Shown here: in pieces, positions 25,183 to 33,803 of the stretch
Position numbering within the stretch: position 1 is the stretch's first letter
Layout of the letters: each line of letters starts with the position of its first letter
Assembly (NCBI GenBank): GCA_964587105.1
Contig: CAZPKG010000002.1
Coordinates: forward strand, 124,001-188,000
From: JABWCQ01 sp964587105
GTDB lineage: Bacteria; Electryoneota; RPQS01
Reading direction: 5' to 3'
Length of the DNA stretch: 64,000 bases
Translations under genes and position numbers: made by a program
The notes under the pieces: model-generated
The model's database searches: none
What the model saw: the letters and a program-made list of their open reading frames with translations, nothing else
What the model was told of the DNA's origin: nothing

Positions 25183-26175
25183 ATGGCGGTCACGCTCGCC
25201 ACATCTCCTGAGCTAAGATCAGTTCGGGAATATTCGGCCAACGATCTGGTGCAGGGGTTCTATCTCCTGAGCAAGATCGAGACGCGCGCGAAGAAGAACG
25301 GCGAGCCGTTTTTGGTGGTTGAACTTACGGATGCTTCGGCCAAGATCGAGGCGAAGAAGTGGGACGAATTTGCCGAAGCGCTCGAGACCTTGCGCGCCGG
25401 GGACGCCGTGTACGTCGAGGGCCGGGTGGATTTCTTTTTGAAAAATCCCAGCATCACGCTCGCGGTGATTCGCGAAGCTACAGAGCAGGAAGTCCCTGAC
25501 CGTCGAAATTTTCTGCCGCATTCACAACTCTCCGCAACTCGTGCCAATGAGCAGCTCATGGCATTGATCGACACAGTCAAGGATGAGTATCTGAACAAGG
25601 TATTGCATCTGGTGTTCGAAGATTTGACGCTTCGCAAGAAGTTCTTGGAAACTCCGGGCGGCAAGAACTGGCACCATTCAACCGTTGGCGGATTGGTTGA
25701 ACATACTCTCTCGATGGCTAAACTTGCGGACCAGATTGCCGAACACTACCCGCAATTGCATCGGGATTTGTTGATTGCCGGAACGCTGCTGCATGATCTT
25801 GGGAAAGTTTTTGAACTGAGTTTTGAGCCTGTGCTCGATTATACAAGCGAAGGCCGCTTGCTCGGGCACATAACGATTGGTGCGATGCTGGTTGAAGAGC
25901 GGATTAAGTTAATAGAGAACTTTCCGCCTGAACTTCGCAAGCAGTTGTTGCATTTGATTCTTGCGCATCAGGGCGATCCCTCGATGGGTTCGCCGGTCAA
26001 GCCGATGACGCTTGAAGCGCTCGTGCTCCATTACCTCGACGAGTTGGACAGCCGCGTGAATGCCTTTGAGCAGGTGCGGGCTAAGACTCCAGAGTCGCAG
26101 GACTTTTCGGATTACCAGCGGCTGATGGAGCGATTTTTCTATTTTCGATCACCGGACGACTCAGAAGGGGCGTAA
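25183..26175 (+). CDS. YhaM-type 3'-5' exoribonuclease (OB fold plus HD domain)
   Basis: A 330-residue protein. The N-terminal OB-fold domain (about residues 15-90: FYLLSKIETRAKKNGEPFLVVELTDASAKIEAKKWD) binds nucleic acid. The HD phosphohydrolase domain (about 155-300) has WHHSTVGGLVEHTLSM, LLHDLGK and a later HQGDP, as in YhaM/CbfA exonucleases. AAGGAG ends 10 nt before the ATG at 25183; the frame is open further upstream but inside the previous gene. It probably trims RNA 3' ends in the cytoplasm. It is the only clearly cytoplasmic enzyme in this short operon. Confidence 0.88.
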   Translation: MAVTLATSPELRSVREYSANDLVQGFYLLSKIETRAKKNGEPFLVVELTDASAKIEAKKWDEFAEALETLRAGDAVYVEGRVDFFLKNPSITLAVIREATEQEVPDRRNFLPHSQLSATRANEQLMALIDTVKDEYLNKVLHLVFEDLTLRKKFLETPGGKNWHHSTVGGLVEHTLSMAKLADQIAEHYPQLHRDLLIAGTLLHDLGKVFELSFEPVLDYTSEGRLLGHITIGAMLVEERIKLIENFPPELRKQLLHLILAHQGDPSMGSPVKPMTLEALVLHYLDELDSRVNAFEQVRAKTPESQDFSDYQRLMERFFYFRSPDDSEGA

Positions 26176-26176
26176 T

Positions 26177-26473
26177 ATGAGCCAGGACGTCAAGTCATAC
26201 ACGAATTGGAAGGCCTTGCCGCCGCTCGGAGGCGGAGTGTGGGTGGCGATGGTCACCGAAGTACTCGACAGTGAAGAGATTCCGAATTTGGTGCAGACCG
26301 ACCTCTCCAGTGGCGGACTGGGCGTCCTGACAGGGACCGAGACGCTGGGCAAGGGCTGGCGCATCAAGGTGCCCGAAGAGTTCTACTCCCGCGCCATTGA
26401 AATTCATGAGTCGATCATGGGCGGAGACCACGCAACCGAGCCTGCCGAAGAGACTGACGATCCTGCGCTTTAG
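26177..26473 (+). CDS. Small acidic protein, DUF2007-like
   Basis: A 98-residue protein starting 1 nt after the nuclease stop, so translationally coupled. The pattern WVAMVTEVLDSEEIPNLVQTD...WRIKVPEEFYSRAIEI (change of one segment to bind, short loop, then a strand and a helix) fits the small DUF2007/signal-transducing-protein-like fold: an L-x-S-x-x-I-P motif, then V-P-x-E-x-x-x-x-A. The tail is acidic. Function is not known; the family assignment is by pattern. Confidence 0.6.
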   Translation: MSQDVKSYTNWKALPPLGGGVWVAMVTEVLDSEEIPNLVQTDLSSGGLGVLTGTETLGKGWRIKVPEEFYSRAIEIHESIMGGDHATEPAEETDDPAL

Positions 26474-26550
26474 CAGGTTTGGCGGTTGCGCCTTCTCAAA
26501 AGCCTTCGTATATTTCAGCAATACCCTAAACTTTTCCTACTATCCAAAAC

Positions 26551-27828
26551 ATGTCCGAAATATCCAGTATCTATGCGCGCGAAGTCCTCGACTCGCGCGG
26601 CAATCCTACAGTTGAAGTGGAAGTCGTCTTGGAAGACGGCGCATTTGGTCGGGCGATTGTGCCATCGGGCGCGTCGACAGGTGAGCGTGAGGCGCTCGAA
26701 TTGCGGGACGGCGATGAGAATCGCTACCTCGGCAAAGGCGTGCTTGACGCGGTTGCAAATATTAATGATAAGATCGCCGAAGAATTGATCGGGATGGACG
26801 CCGTCTATCAGAATGAAGTTGACGCGGCGCTGCTCGAAATGGACGGGACGGCAAATAAAGAGAAGCTCGGCGCGAACGCGCTGTTGGCCGTCAGCCTTGC
26901 CAATGCGCGCGCGGCGGCGGACTCGGTGAATTTGCCTCTCTATATGTATCTCGGTGGTGTGGGCGCGAAGATTTTGCCCGTGCCGTTTATGAATGTGATC
27001 AACGGCGGCGCACATGCCGACAATCCGCTCGACTTTCAAGAGTTTATGATCGTGCCGCGCGGCTTTGATCAGTTCAGCGAAGCCTTGCGCGCCGGTGTTG
27101 AGACGTTTCATCATCTGAAAAAAGTTCTGAAGAAGAAGGGCCACTCGACCAACGTTGGCGATGAAGGCGGTTTCGCTCCGAATCTTCAATCGCATCGTGA
27201 AGCGCTTGACGCGATTCTTTCGGCGATTGAAGCGGCGGGTTACAAGCCGGGCGAGCATATCTCGGTTGCGCTTGACTGCGCGGCGTCGGAGTTCCATGAC
27301 CGCAAGACGGGCAAGTATGATTTGAAGTGTGAGGGCAAAGTTTTGTCAGCCGCTGAATTAACGGACTACTATGCGCAGCTGTGCCGCGACTATCCGATCA
27401 TTTCGATTGAAGACGGCTTGGGTGAAAGCGATTGGGACGGCTGGAAGCATCTGACCAAGACGCTCGGCAAGCAGGTGCAGCTTGTGGGCGACGATATTTT
27501 CGTGACGCAAGTTCCGATTCTGGCTAAGGGAATTCAGCAGAATGTAGCCAATTCGATTTTGATCAAGCTCAATCAGGTTGGCACGCTGTCCGAGACGATG
27601 GACACGATTGATCTGGCGCGCCGTCATGCATACACGCAAATGGTGTCGCATCGCAGCGGCGAATCGGAAGACACGACGATTGCCGATCTCGCGGTGGCGT
27701 GCGGATGCGGCATGATAAAGACCGGCAGCGCGTCACGCACCGATAGAATTGCAAAGTACAATCAACTTTTGCGTATCGAAGACGACCTCGGAGACGAGGC
27801 GCTGTTCTTCGGCGCGATGTGGCAATAA
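26551..27828 (+). CDS. eno: Enolase
   Basis: A 425-residue cytoplasmic enzyme converting 2-phosphoglycerate to phosphoenolpyruvate. Motifs present: AREVLDSRGNPTVEVEV at the N-terminus, PSGASTGEREALELRD, NVGDEGGFAPN, ISIEDGLGESDW, LVGDDIFVTQ, IKLNQVGTLSET and SHRSGESEDTTIADLAVA. The last usually reads SHRSGETED; Ser for Thr is a mild change. The next gene starts 3 nt after the stop and encodes an FtsB/DivIC-like protein, the same neighbour as in many bacteria. Confidence 0.97.
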   Translation: MSEISSIYAREVLDSRGNPTVEVEVVLEDGAFGRAIVPSGASTGEREALELRDGDENRYLGKGVLDAVANINDKIAEELIGMDAVYQNEVDAALLEMDGTANKEKLGANALLAVSLANARAAADSVNLPLYMYLGGVGAKILPVPFMNVINGGAHADNPLDFQEFMIVPRGFDQFSEALRAGVETFHHLKKVLKKKGHSTNVGDEGGFAPNLQSHREALDAILSAIEAAGYKPGEHISVALDCAASEFHDRKTGKYDLKCEGKVLSAAELTDYYAQLCRDYPIISIEDGLGESDWDGWKHLTKTLGKQVQLVGDDIFVTQVPILAKGIQQNVANSILIKLNQVGTLSETMDTIDLARRHAYTQMVSHRSGESEDTTIADLAVACGCGMIKTGSASRTDRIAKYNQLLRIEDDLGDEALFFGAMWQ

Positions 27829-27831
27829 AAC

Positions 27832-28152
27832 GTGGCTGACTGGACAAAGATTCGCCGCGTAACATCGTATTCAGTGATTGGAGTATCGCTGCTTGCGTTC
27901 GGGCTGTGGTATTACTACGGCGAGGGCGGCGTACGCGACGCGAACGTATTGCGCGACACGTATCACCAGCAGCAGCTTGACATCGCGGCGCGCGAATTGC
28001 ACAAGGCGGAGTTAAGCAAATATCTTGCTGCGGTACAGCGCGGTGATGATGCCGCGCTGGAACTCGCGGCGCGCAGATACGGTCTGGTCGGTGAACGCGA
28101 ATATCTTTGGAAAGTAGTTCCGACGCCCGTCGAACCTACAGTCAGTAACTAA
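27832..28152 (+). CDS. Septum formation initiator, FtsB/DivIC-like
   Basis: A 106-residue bitopic protein starting with GTG 3 nt after eno. One transmembrane helix (about residues 13-30, SYSVIGVSLLAFGLWYYYG) is followed by a short coiled-coil segment and the conserved end LAARRYGLVGEREYLWKVVP, matching the E-x-x-A-R-x-x-x-x-x-v-x-x-g-E pattern of FtsB/DivIC. Such proteins sit in the FtsQLB divisome subcomplex. Gene order eno-ftsB supports the call. A terminator follows. Confidence 0.82.
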   Translation: MADWTKIRRVTSYSVIGVSLLAFGLWYYYGEGGVRDANVLRDTYHQQQLDIAARELHKAELSKYLAAVQRGDDAALELAARRYGLVGEREYLWKVVPTPVEPTVSN

Positions 28153-28157
28153 CTAAG

Positions 28158-28190
28158 AAGCGCCCGGCTTGGTGTCGGGCGCTTTCTCTC
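28158..28190 (+). terminator. Rho-independent terminator after ftsB-like gene
   Basis: Stem AAGCGCCCG / CGGGCGCTT with loop GCTTGGTGT followed by TCTCTCT. It overlaps the upstream extension of the next reading frame and so argues for the later start of that gene. Confidence 0.85.
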
Positions 28191-28201
28191 TCGAACATAC
28201 T

Positions 28202-28852
28202 ATGACAACCGTCACACCTAAGCAGTCACTTGGCGCGCGGTTCAGGCGCGCGTTCTTCACGGGTTTGCTCGTGCTTGCGCCCGTTTGGCTGACAGGCTAT
28301 ATCTTATTGTTGGTCGTGCGGTTGTTGGGCGGCGTGTTGTCGCCGGTTGTGCAGAAGCTATTGACTCGCGTCTTTGAAATGGACAAGGACTCGACGCTGG
28401 TCAGATATCTGTCGGACTTGTCGGCGTTTGTGGCGACCGTATTGTTGATTGCGCTGATTGGCGTGATTGTCAACAAAGTTCTGGGGAAACGGCTGCTTGG
28501 ATTTCTTGATTATTTTCTCAGCCGCATTCCCGTAGTGCGCGAGATTTACGAATCGATTCGCAAGTTCATTCAGGTCTTCTTCGGGGAGCAATCGAGTTTT
28601 CGCGGCGTTGTGGCAATCAAGTATCCCAATGAGCATTCGTTCGCGATTGGGTTTGTAACGGCAGAGAGTACGATCGTCCCCGGCAAAGGCAAGATGATTC
28701 ACGTCTTAATGCCGCTCGCTCCGGCGCCGACGCAAGGCATACTCTTCATAGTGGAAGAAAAAGAAACGATAAAACTCGACATGACAGTGGATGAAGCGAT
28801 TAAGCTGATCCTTTCCGGCGGCGCGATTCCACCTGATCGGTTCGCCGTCTGA
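28202..28852 (+). CDS. DUF502 membrane protein
   Basis: A 216-residue protein. The frame is open from 28169, but that extension lies within the terminator hairpin, so ATG at 28202 (MTTVTPKQSLGARFRRAFFTG) is chosen. Two transmembrane helices (FFTGLLVLAPVWLTGYILLLVV and FVATVLLIALIGVIV) are followed by a soluble region with VREIYESIRKFIQVFFGEQSSFRGVVAIKYPNE and VLMPLAPAPTQGILFIVEE, the DUF502 signature. Its function is not established in general; it is an inner-membrane protein. Confidence 0.85.
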   Translation: MTTVTPKQSLGARFRRAFFTGLLVLAPVWLTGYILLLVVRLLGGVLSPVVQKLLTRVFEMDKDSTLVRYLSDLSAFVATVLLIALIGVIVNKVLGKRLLGFLDYFLSRIPVVREIYESIRKFIQVFFGEQSSFRGVVAIKYPNEHSFAIGFVTAESTIVPGKGKMIHVLMPLAPAPTQGILFIVEEKETIKLDMTVDEAIKLILSGGAIPPDRFAV

Positions 28853-28873
28853 TAAAACAAAACTACTGATTAC

Positions 28874-28904
28874 AAAAACGCCCGGCAACAACCGGGCGTT
28901 TTTT
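28874..28904. terminator. Bidirectional terminator
   Basis: Stem AACGCCCGG / CCGGGCGTT with loop CAACAA, A-run before and T-run after, between the DUF502 gene and the converging permease gene. Confidence 0.92.
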
Positions 28905-28910
28905 CAAATT

Positions 28911-29993
28911 CTACTCAGTCGTCGGACTGTTTTGTGTTTCGATATAAAATTCCGTCAGCACACTCAGCAGTGCGGCAATGACAGGCCCGATCAGAAATCC
29001 CCAGAAGCCGAACACGGCAATTCCGCCGAGCGTCGTCAAGAAAACGATTAGTTCGTGCAATTGCACGGCGCGTCCGACGAGGTAGGGCCTGAGCAGGTTG
29101 TCAACATTGGCAATCACGAGCGCGCTCCACAATATTAGTCCTATGCCGAATCCGATCTTGCCGAAAATGATGAGCATGATTGCGGCCGGTATCATCACGA
29201 TTTGCGCGCCGAAGACGGGAATCACCGTCGCAAAAATCAACAGCACGGTCCAGAAGAACGGCGAAGGGATTCCGCACACCCACATCGCCAGGCCGCCCAA
29301 CACGCCTTGAGCAACGCCGATAACTCCGAGCGCTTTAAGGGATGAAATCGAAGTGACAAAGAAGCGGTGAAAGAGTTTGTCGGTTTCAGCATCTTCAAGC
29401 GGCAGGAGTTTCTTGAGCCACTCGATGAATTTGTCTCCGTCGAGATAGAGGAAGAACAGAGTGTAGAGCATGACGAACACTTGCAGAAACGCGCTGGCGA
29501 CTCCGCCGGCGGTTTTTTGCATGGCCAACACGAGATACTCGGCGGCAGTGCCGGAAAATTCTTGCAGTTTTTCGACTGCGACGTCAATGTTAAGCTCGTA
29601 TCCGAACAGGCTGGGGTTTTCACCGGACGAGAAATTGTGCACCAATGCCTCGATGCGCGGGCGGAGATCATTAAAGAACTCAATGCCTCGTGAAGTTAAG
29701 TCCACCGCGTCATTGACCATCAGTGACAGCACCGTGATTACCGGAGCGATGACCAGCAAAAGCAGAGTGACCACCGATAGCGTGGCGGCGAGATTCGTGC
29801 GATTGCGCGTCCACTTCAGGAACTTGTCGTACATCCCGCGCGACATGCCCCACAGAATGAATCCGCCGACGACTCCCAGCAGAAGCGACGACACGACATA
29901 AGTAAACACGCCGAGCAGCACAAGCATCGCAATGGCGATGAAGCGCTTGCGTATGACCGGGTTGTTTATGCTTTGCGGCGTAGTTTCAGGCAT
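28911..29993 (-). CDS. AI-2E family (PerM/YdiK-type) membrane transporter
   Basis: A 360-residue protein with about eight transmembrane helices. The N-terminal pair (FIAIAMLVLLGVFTYVVSSLLLGVVGGFILW) is followed by a soluble segment and a C-terminal helical bundle with GVAQGVLGGLAMWVCGIPSPFFWTVLLIFATVIPVFGAQIVMIPAAI, the family hallmark, and DNLLRPYLVGRAVQLHELIVFLTTLGGIAVFGFWGFLIGPVIAA. Members export small molecules or act in cation antiport; the substrate is not predictable. It stands alone, downstream of the tol-pal operon but separated by a hairpin. Confidence 0.9.
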   Translation of the reverse strand: MPETTPQSINNPVIRKRFIAIAMLVLLGVFTYVVSSLLLGVVGGFILWGMSRGMYDKFLKWTRNRTNLAATLSVVTLLLLVIAPVITVLSLMVNDAVDLTSRGIEFFNDLRPRIEALVHNFSSGENPSLFGYELNIDVAVEKLQEFSGTAAEYLVLAMQKTAGGVASAFLQVFVMLYTLFFLYLDGDKFIEWLKKLLPLEDAETDKLFHRFFVTSISSLKALGVIGVAQGVLGGLAMWVCGIPSPFFWTVLLIFATVIPVFGAQIVMIPAAIMLIIFGKIGFGIGLILWSALVIANVDNLLRPYLVGRAVQLHELIVFLTTLGGIAVFGFWGFLIGPVIAALLSVLTEFYIETQNSPTTE

Positions 29994-30014
29994 TGATCAG
30001 GTTGCTTTAACAAG

Positions 30015-30042
30015 TCGCCCCGTCCGAAATCAGACGGGGCGA
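30015..30042. terminator. Hairpin at end of tol-pal operon
   Basis: 10-bp stem TCGCCCCGTC / GACGGGGCGA with loop CGAAATCA, just downstream of the last gene of the operon. No strong T-run on the minus strand. Confidence 0.65.
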
Positions 30043-30065
30043 AATCATTTCAGACAATTCCAGAG

Positions 30066-30797
30066 TTAGCGGCCTAACTCGTTCAGCCGTTGCTGTGCGA
30101 CTTTAGCTTCATCGCTGTTGGGAAAGTCACGGACGAGTTGGTTCCAAATCGTGCGCGCATCCTGCGGGCGAGTGAGTTGCCGATAGCACAACCCAAGCTT
30201 AAGCATCGCCGCAGGCGCTTTCCAGCCCAGCGGATCCATATCCACGACGCGTGAATACTCGGCAGCGGCTTCTTCAAACAGCTTGCGCGCGTAAAACGTT
30301 TCGGCTAAGCCGTAACGCGCATCGTCGGCAAGCTCGGAGCGCGGGTTCTTCGACAAGAATGAAAGAAAACCCACTTCCGCCAGATCATAGTTGCCCAAGC
30401 TCAAGTCCTGCATGGCGGCGTCATACACATCGACGCCCATTGCGGGTTCGGGGCCGGAGGAGGTTGATCCGCCTGTTTGATTGCGGAGATACTCTTCCAT
30501 GGGCGCAAGCGTGCGGTCGAGTCGGGCCAGAATTTCATCCAATCTGGTGGCGAGAGTTTCGACGCGCTCCTGCAAATCGGTTGAGCCATATTCCGAATTG
30601 GAACGCAACTCACGCATATCAGACGAGAGTTGGTTCACCTGTTCTTCCACGCTCATTTGCGAGAACGCGATTGAATCAACGCGCTGGCGAATGTAGCGTG
30701 AGTCTTCCTGAAAGCCGACGATTTCGCTGCGGGTAGCGCATCCGGAGAGCGCGACCAGCAGAATCGGAGCAAGAAAGACGAGACGTAGTTTACTCAC
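30066..30797 (-). CDS. CpoB/YbgF-like lipoprotein of Tol-Pal system
   Basis: A 243-residue protein beginning with GTG, with lipobox LVALSGC (Cys near 20). A coiled-coil segment (about 35-100) is followed by TPR-type repeats (YDAAMQDLSLGNYDLAEVGFLSFL, LAETFYARKLFEEAAAEYSRVV, LGLCYRQLTRPQDARTIWNQLV). This is the layout of CpoB, which coordinates outer-membrane constriction with peptidoglycan synthesis at division; E. coli CpoB is periplasmic, whereas this one is predicted to be lipidated. It is the last gene of the tol operon, 9 nt after pal. Confidence 0.87.
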   Translation of the reverse strand: MSKLRLVFLAPILLVALSGCATRSEIVGFQEDSRYIRQRVDSIAFSQMSVEEQVNQLSSDMRELRSNSEYGSTDLQERVETLATRLDEILARLDRTLAPMEEYLRNQTGGSTSSGPEPAMGVDVYDAAMQDLSLGNYDLAEVGFLSFLSKNPRSELADDARYGLAETFYARKLFEEAAAEYSRVVDMDPLGWKAPAAMLKLGLCYRQLTRPQDARTIWNQLVRDFPNSDEAKVAQQRLNELGR

Positions 30798-30806
30798 GAG
30801 AATAGT

Positions 30807-31346
30807 TTAGTTGCCGGTCGTGACACGGAATTCAGCACGGCGGTTGCGCTGCCACGAGGTCTCAGTGTGACCCGGGTCTGCCGGACGCTCTTCACCATAG
30901 CTGATCGTGCGAATACGCGAGGATGCAATGCCTTCAGACTCCAACGCACGCTGCGCGGCTTTTGCGCGGCGCTCGCCGAGCGCGAGGTTATATTCGTTGG
31001 TGCCGCGCTCGTCGCAATGTCCTTCGAGCGTGACGGTCCAATCGGCCCACTTGCGGAGCAAGTCGGCATTCTTGCGAATAGCTTCGCGGCCATCCTGACG
31101 GATTTCGGCGCGGTCATACTCGAAATAGATCGTTTGAATCAAAGCAAGATCGCGCTCCATCTCGCTGCGCGTATCATTGGTCATGCCGTTGTCGCCGGTA
31201 TCCGGTGTAACTTCTTCAATCTTATTGCCGCCGTCATCCGGGCGATCGGATTCTTTCGGCATTTTCTTCTTGCAGCCCGGCGCAACAGCAAGGGCCAGCG
31301 CAAGCATGATAAGAATGGTAATCAGTCCAAGTTTCTGCGTCTTCAT
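30807..31346 (-). CDS. pal: Peptidoglycan-associated lipoprotein Pal
   Basis: A 179-residue lipoprotein. AGGAG lies about 6 nt before the ATG at 31346, which is preferred over a longer upstream frame. The lipobox is in ALAVAPGC. The OmpA-like domain has IYFEYDRAEIR, WTVTLEGHCDERGTNEYN and LALGERRAKAAQRALESEG, the peptidoglycan-binding core including the Asp and Arg that contact diaminopimelate. Pal tethers the outer membrane to the cell wall and interacts with TolB, whose gene is 40 nt upstream. Confidence 0.95.
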   Translation of the reverse strand: MKTQKLGLITILIMLALALAVAPGCKKKMPKESDRPDDGGNKIEEVTPDTGDNGMTNDTRSEMERDLALIQTIYFEYDRAEIRQDGREAIRKNADLLRKWADWTVTLEGHCDERGTNEYNLALGERRAKAAQRALESEGIASSRIRTISYGEERPADPGHTETSWQRNRRAEFRVTTGN

Positions 31347-31386
31347 GTTCTCTCCTGAGAGGGAAGTAATTATAGTAGATAAGATC

Positions 31387-32724
31387 TTATGGTGACACAA
31401 AGGGAACCACAGGGCCCCATTGCGGTTGTGAAGCTTCAAGACCAAAGGTCAACTGCCGCGGGCTGCTGCCGTCCCAATTCATGGTCCAAATCGAAGTGCG
31501 GCCTTCGTTTGACACAGTGTAAACAATCTTCATTCCATCGGGTGACCACGAACAGTCAAACTTATTGCCGCCATCGGTCAAGCGACGTTCGCGACCGCCG
31601 GTCGGTGGAAGAGTGAAGACTTGGAACTTGGGATAGAGATCGCTTTCGCGGCTGCAATATGAAATCAAATCGCCGCGCGGCGACCAGCGCGCCGTTTCGT
31701 TGTAAACGCCCGCGTCAGTCAAACGCCGCGCGCTCACGCCATCGAAATCCATGATGTAGATTTGCGGTTGGCCGCTACGGTCGGAAGTAAAGACGAGTTC
31801 GCGGCCGGTTGGCGACCAGGACGGCGAAGTATCGTCACGGCTGTTAAAGGTCAGTTGCGTCTTCTGCGATCCGTCGGGACGAATGCGATATATCTCAAAA
31901 TTCCCCGACTCGCTTGATCCGTAGGCCACCCATTGACCATCCAAAGATACAGCAGGGGCGCTGTCGGTTCGAGGGGTTTGCACGAACGGTTTGACTTTAC
32001 CCGCCGCCAGATCGTAGCGATAGATGTCGGCGTCGCCGTTGCGGAATGATGTAAAGTAAAGCGTTTTGCCGTCAGGCGCCCACGTGGGCGACATATTCAA
32101 AGTTTGGTCACGCGTGAGACTTCGCGCGTTCGCGCCGTCCCAATCCATAATCCAAAGGTCTTTGTTCTGTCCGGTCTTGACGACAAAAGCGATTTGTGAC
32201 AGGAACGACCCTTCCTCGCCGGTCAACATGCGCGTAATCCAAGCCGCGATTTCGTGCGCGGCGTCGCGCGCTTTGTCCGCTTGAAAACTGAAATCCGAAA
32301 TGTGAATCGGATCACGCAGCGGCGGTTGGAAAATAGCAATCGACGCGACTGATTTGTCCCATTGCACCGACACCGTTCCGCGAACGCGAGCAGCAGTCGA
32401 ACCGGAGAACGTCATCAGCGTGTCGTAAGTGCCGCCGACTTTCTTGACTTGAATCGTAGTGTCCGGCGGAAGATCGGAGGGATCAATTAGGTTGAAAAAC
32501 CCTGAATAGGCGAGATCCCCTTTGACAAGTTCGGAGAGTTGGGTCGGCAATTCGCCGATAAACGCGCCGTCGCCGTTGGCTGTAAACGGATAGACGACTA
32601 ACTCCAATCGACCGACGGATGCAGTCTCAGTGCGCAGGGTGACTTGGGCCAAGTTGGTACCCGTGCAGACCAAGAGCAAGATAATCAGACTAAGAGCGCG
32701 AGCCCGGATTGACGACAAATTCAA
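31387..32724 (-). CDS. tolB: TolB periplasmic beta-propeller protein
   Basis: A 445-residue periplasmic protein with a signal peptide (ending TNLAQV), an N-terminal alpha/beta domain and a C-terminal six-bladed propeller built of repeats such as NMSPTWAPDGKTLYFTSFRNGDADIYRYDL and DTSPSWSPTGRELVFTSDRSGQPQIYIMD. The start is a TTG overlapping the end of the preceding gene by 35 nt; AGGAA lies upstream. It links Pal with the TolQRA motor. The overlap implies translational coupling. Confidence 0.93.
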   Translation of the reverse strand: MNLSSIRARALSLIILLLVCTGTNLAQVTLRTETASVGRLELVVYPFTANGDGAFIGELPTQLSELVKGDLAYSGFFNLIDPSDLPPDTTIQVKKVGGTYDTLMTFSGSTAARVRGTVSVQWDKSVASIAIFQPPLRDPIHISDFSFQADKARDAAHEIAAWITRMLTGEEGSFLSQIAFVVKTGQNKDLWIMDWDGANARSLTRDQTLNMSPTWAPDGKTLYFTSFRNGDADIYRYDLAAGKVKPFVQTPRTDSAPAVSLDGQWVAYGSSESGNFEIYRIRPDGSQKTQLTFNSRDDTSPSWSPTGRELVFTSDRSGQPQIYIMDFDGVSARRLTDAGVYNETARWSPRGDLISYCSRESDLYPKFQVFTLPPTGGRERRLTDGGNKFDCSWSPDGMKIVYTVSNEGRTSIWTMNWDGSSPRQLTFGLEASQPQWGPVVPFVSP

Positions 32725-33325
32725 AGTTGATTCCTAATTCACCTTGCTCATACTGCGGCGGCAACGGCGGGAATTTTCCGGCGGCGCGCACCGCGCGTTC
32801 GGCGGCTTGATCAATTAACAGATTGTTCGATGACTGCACCATCGTGATCGAAGACACCGTTCCATCACGCAAAATCACAAAACCTATCGTGGCCATCGTT
32901 CCGGCCCGCACGCCGGGCGGCGGACGGAAGTTGCGCTCAATTTTTGATTGAATAAGCGCGAGATAAAAATCGTAATCAAAGCCCGGATTCTGAAGTTTGA
33001 GAGTGCCCGCTTCGCCCTTAAGTTCTTTGGGCACGGGTTCGCTTGAGCGAATCTTCTTTTCTTTCGGCGGCTCGGTTTTTTTTTCTTCTTTGACTTTTTT
33101 CGTTTTCTTCTTGTCTGGAGTTTCAAGCGGCGGCTTGGTCTCCGGAACCTTGATCTCTTCGGCAGGTTTGGTGGACTGCACTGGAACAGGTCGCGGCCGA
33201 ATTAAACGAACTTTAGTGACGTCCGGCAGGTCGCGCTTGATTTCGGTTTTCGCGTAGCTCGCGACGATCAGCACGATTAAGAAGAGCGCATGAAGTGCAA
33301 GCGAGCCAATGAAGGATTTCTTCAT
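32690..33325 (-). CDS. TolA/TonB-type energy transducer
   Basis: A 211-residue inner-membrane protein: one N-terminal helix (SLALHALFLIVLIVAS), a long Pro/Lys/Glu-rich periplasm-spanning linker (about 45-110), and a C-terminal TonB-like domain (YLALIQSKIERNFRPPPGVRAGTMATIGFVILRDGTVSSITMVQSS...). Placed between tolR and tolB, it takes the place of TolA, although its C-terminal fold is closer to TonB. It should transmit proton-motive force from TolQR to outer-envelope partners. Confidence 0.9.
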   Translation of the reverse strand: MKKSFIGSLALHALFLIVLIVASYAKTEIKRDLPDVTKVRLIRPRPVPVQSTKPAEEIKVPETKPPLETPDKKKTKKVKEEKKTEPPKEKKIRSSEPVPKELKGEAGTLKLQNPGFDYDFYLALIQSKIERNFRPPPGVRAGTMATIGFVILRDGTVSSITMVQSSNNLLIDQAAERAVRAAGKFPPLPPQYEQGELGINFEFVVNPGSRS

Positions 33326-33334
33326 GGCGCGTAA

Positions 33335-33802
33335 CTACCCTCTGCGACCGCTGCGGGACTGCATCGGATCGGCAACCAAACCGAGATCCGTTACCCCAAC
33401 CTGCCGCAGCACGTCGATAACATGGAGCACTTTCTGATACGGTACATCTTTGTCGGCCTGCAAGAACACAGGTTCCTTGGAACTGCCGTAAGTTTGCTCG
33501 AAGGCCATATCAAAGCTTGATTCGTCAACCTTTGTTTGGTCAATCAGAATCGAGCCGTCTTTCTTGATGGTGATCGTGATGCCTTCATCGCTCTTGGACT
33601 CAGCAGTGGAAGCTTGCGGAACGGCCACGTCAACGGAGTTCTTGAGCATGGGCGCCGCAACCATGAAGATGATCAAGAGCACCAGAGTGACGTCCACGAG
33701 CGCGGTGATATTGATGTCAGCGAGCGGACGGTAGTTGACTTTAGTCAGCTTCCGGCCCTTGCCCGTGCGATGCTCTTGCGGCAGTCCGCCGGCTCCGGCC
33801 AT
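33335..33802 (-). CDS. tolR: TolR/ExbD-type motor protein
   Basis: A 155-residue protein. One transmembrane helix with the conserved Asp (ADINITALVDVTLVLLIIFMVAAPML) that carries protons in ExbD/TolR, and a periplasmic domain ending in the YQKVLHVIDVLRQVGVTDLGLV motif. A slightly long basic N-terminus precedes the helix. The gene abuts tolQ with one base between, in the order expected of tolQRA. Confidence 0.93.
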   Translation of the reverse strand: MAGAGGLPQEHRTGKGRKLTKVNYRPLADINITALVDVTLVLLIIFMVAAPMLKNSVDVAVPQASTAESKSDEGITITIKKDGSILIDQTKVDESSFDMAFEQTYGSSKEPVFLQADKDVPYQKVLHVIDVLRQVGVTDLGLVADPMQSRSGRRG

Positions 33803-33803
33803 C

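Noticed and set aside
26515..27297. 260-codon open frame on the minus strand across enolase
   Set aside because: It lies wholly antisense to the well-supported eno gene, has Arg/His/Val-rich composition typical of complementary reading of a GC-rich gene, and no Shine-Dalgarno site.
28169..28201. Longer N-terminus of the DUF502 protein
   Set aside because: The extra codons lie in the terminator hairpin of the upstream gene, so ATG at 28202 is preferred.
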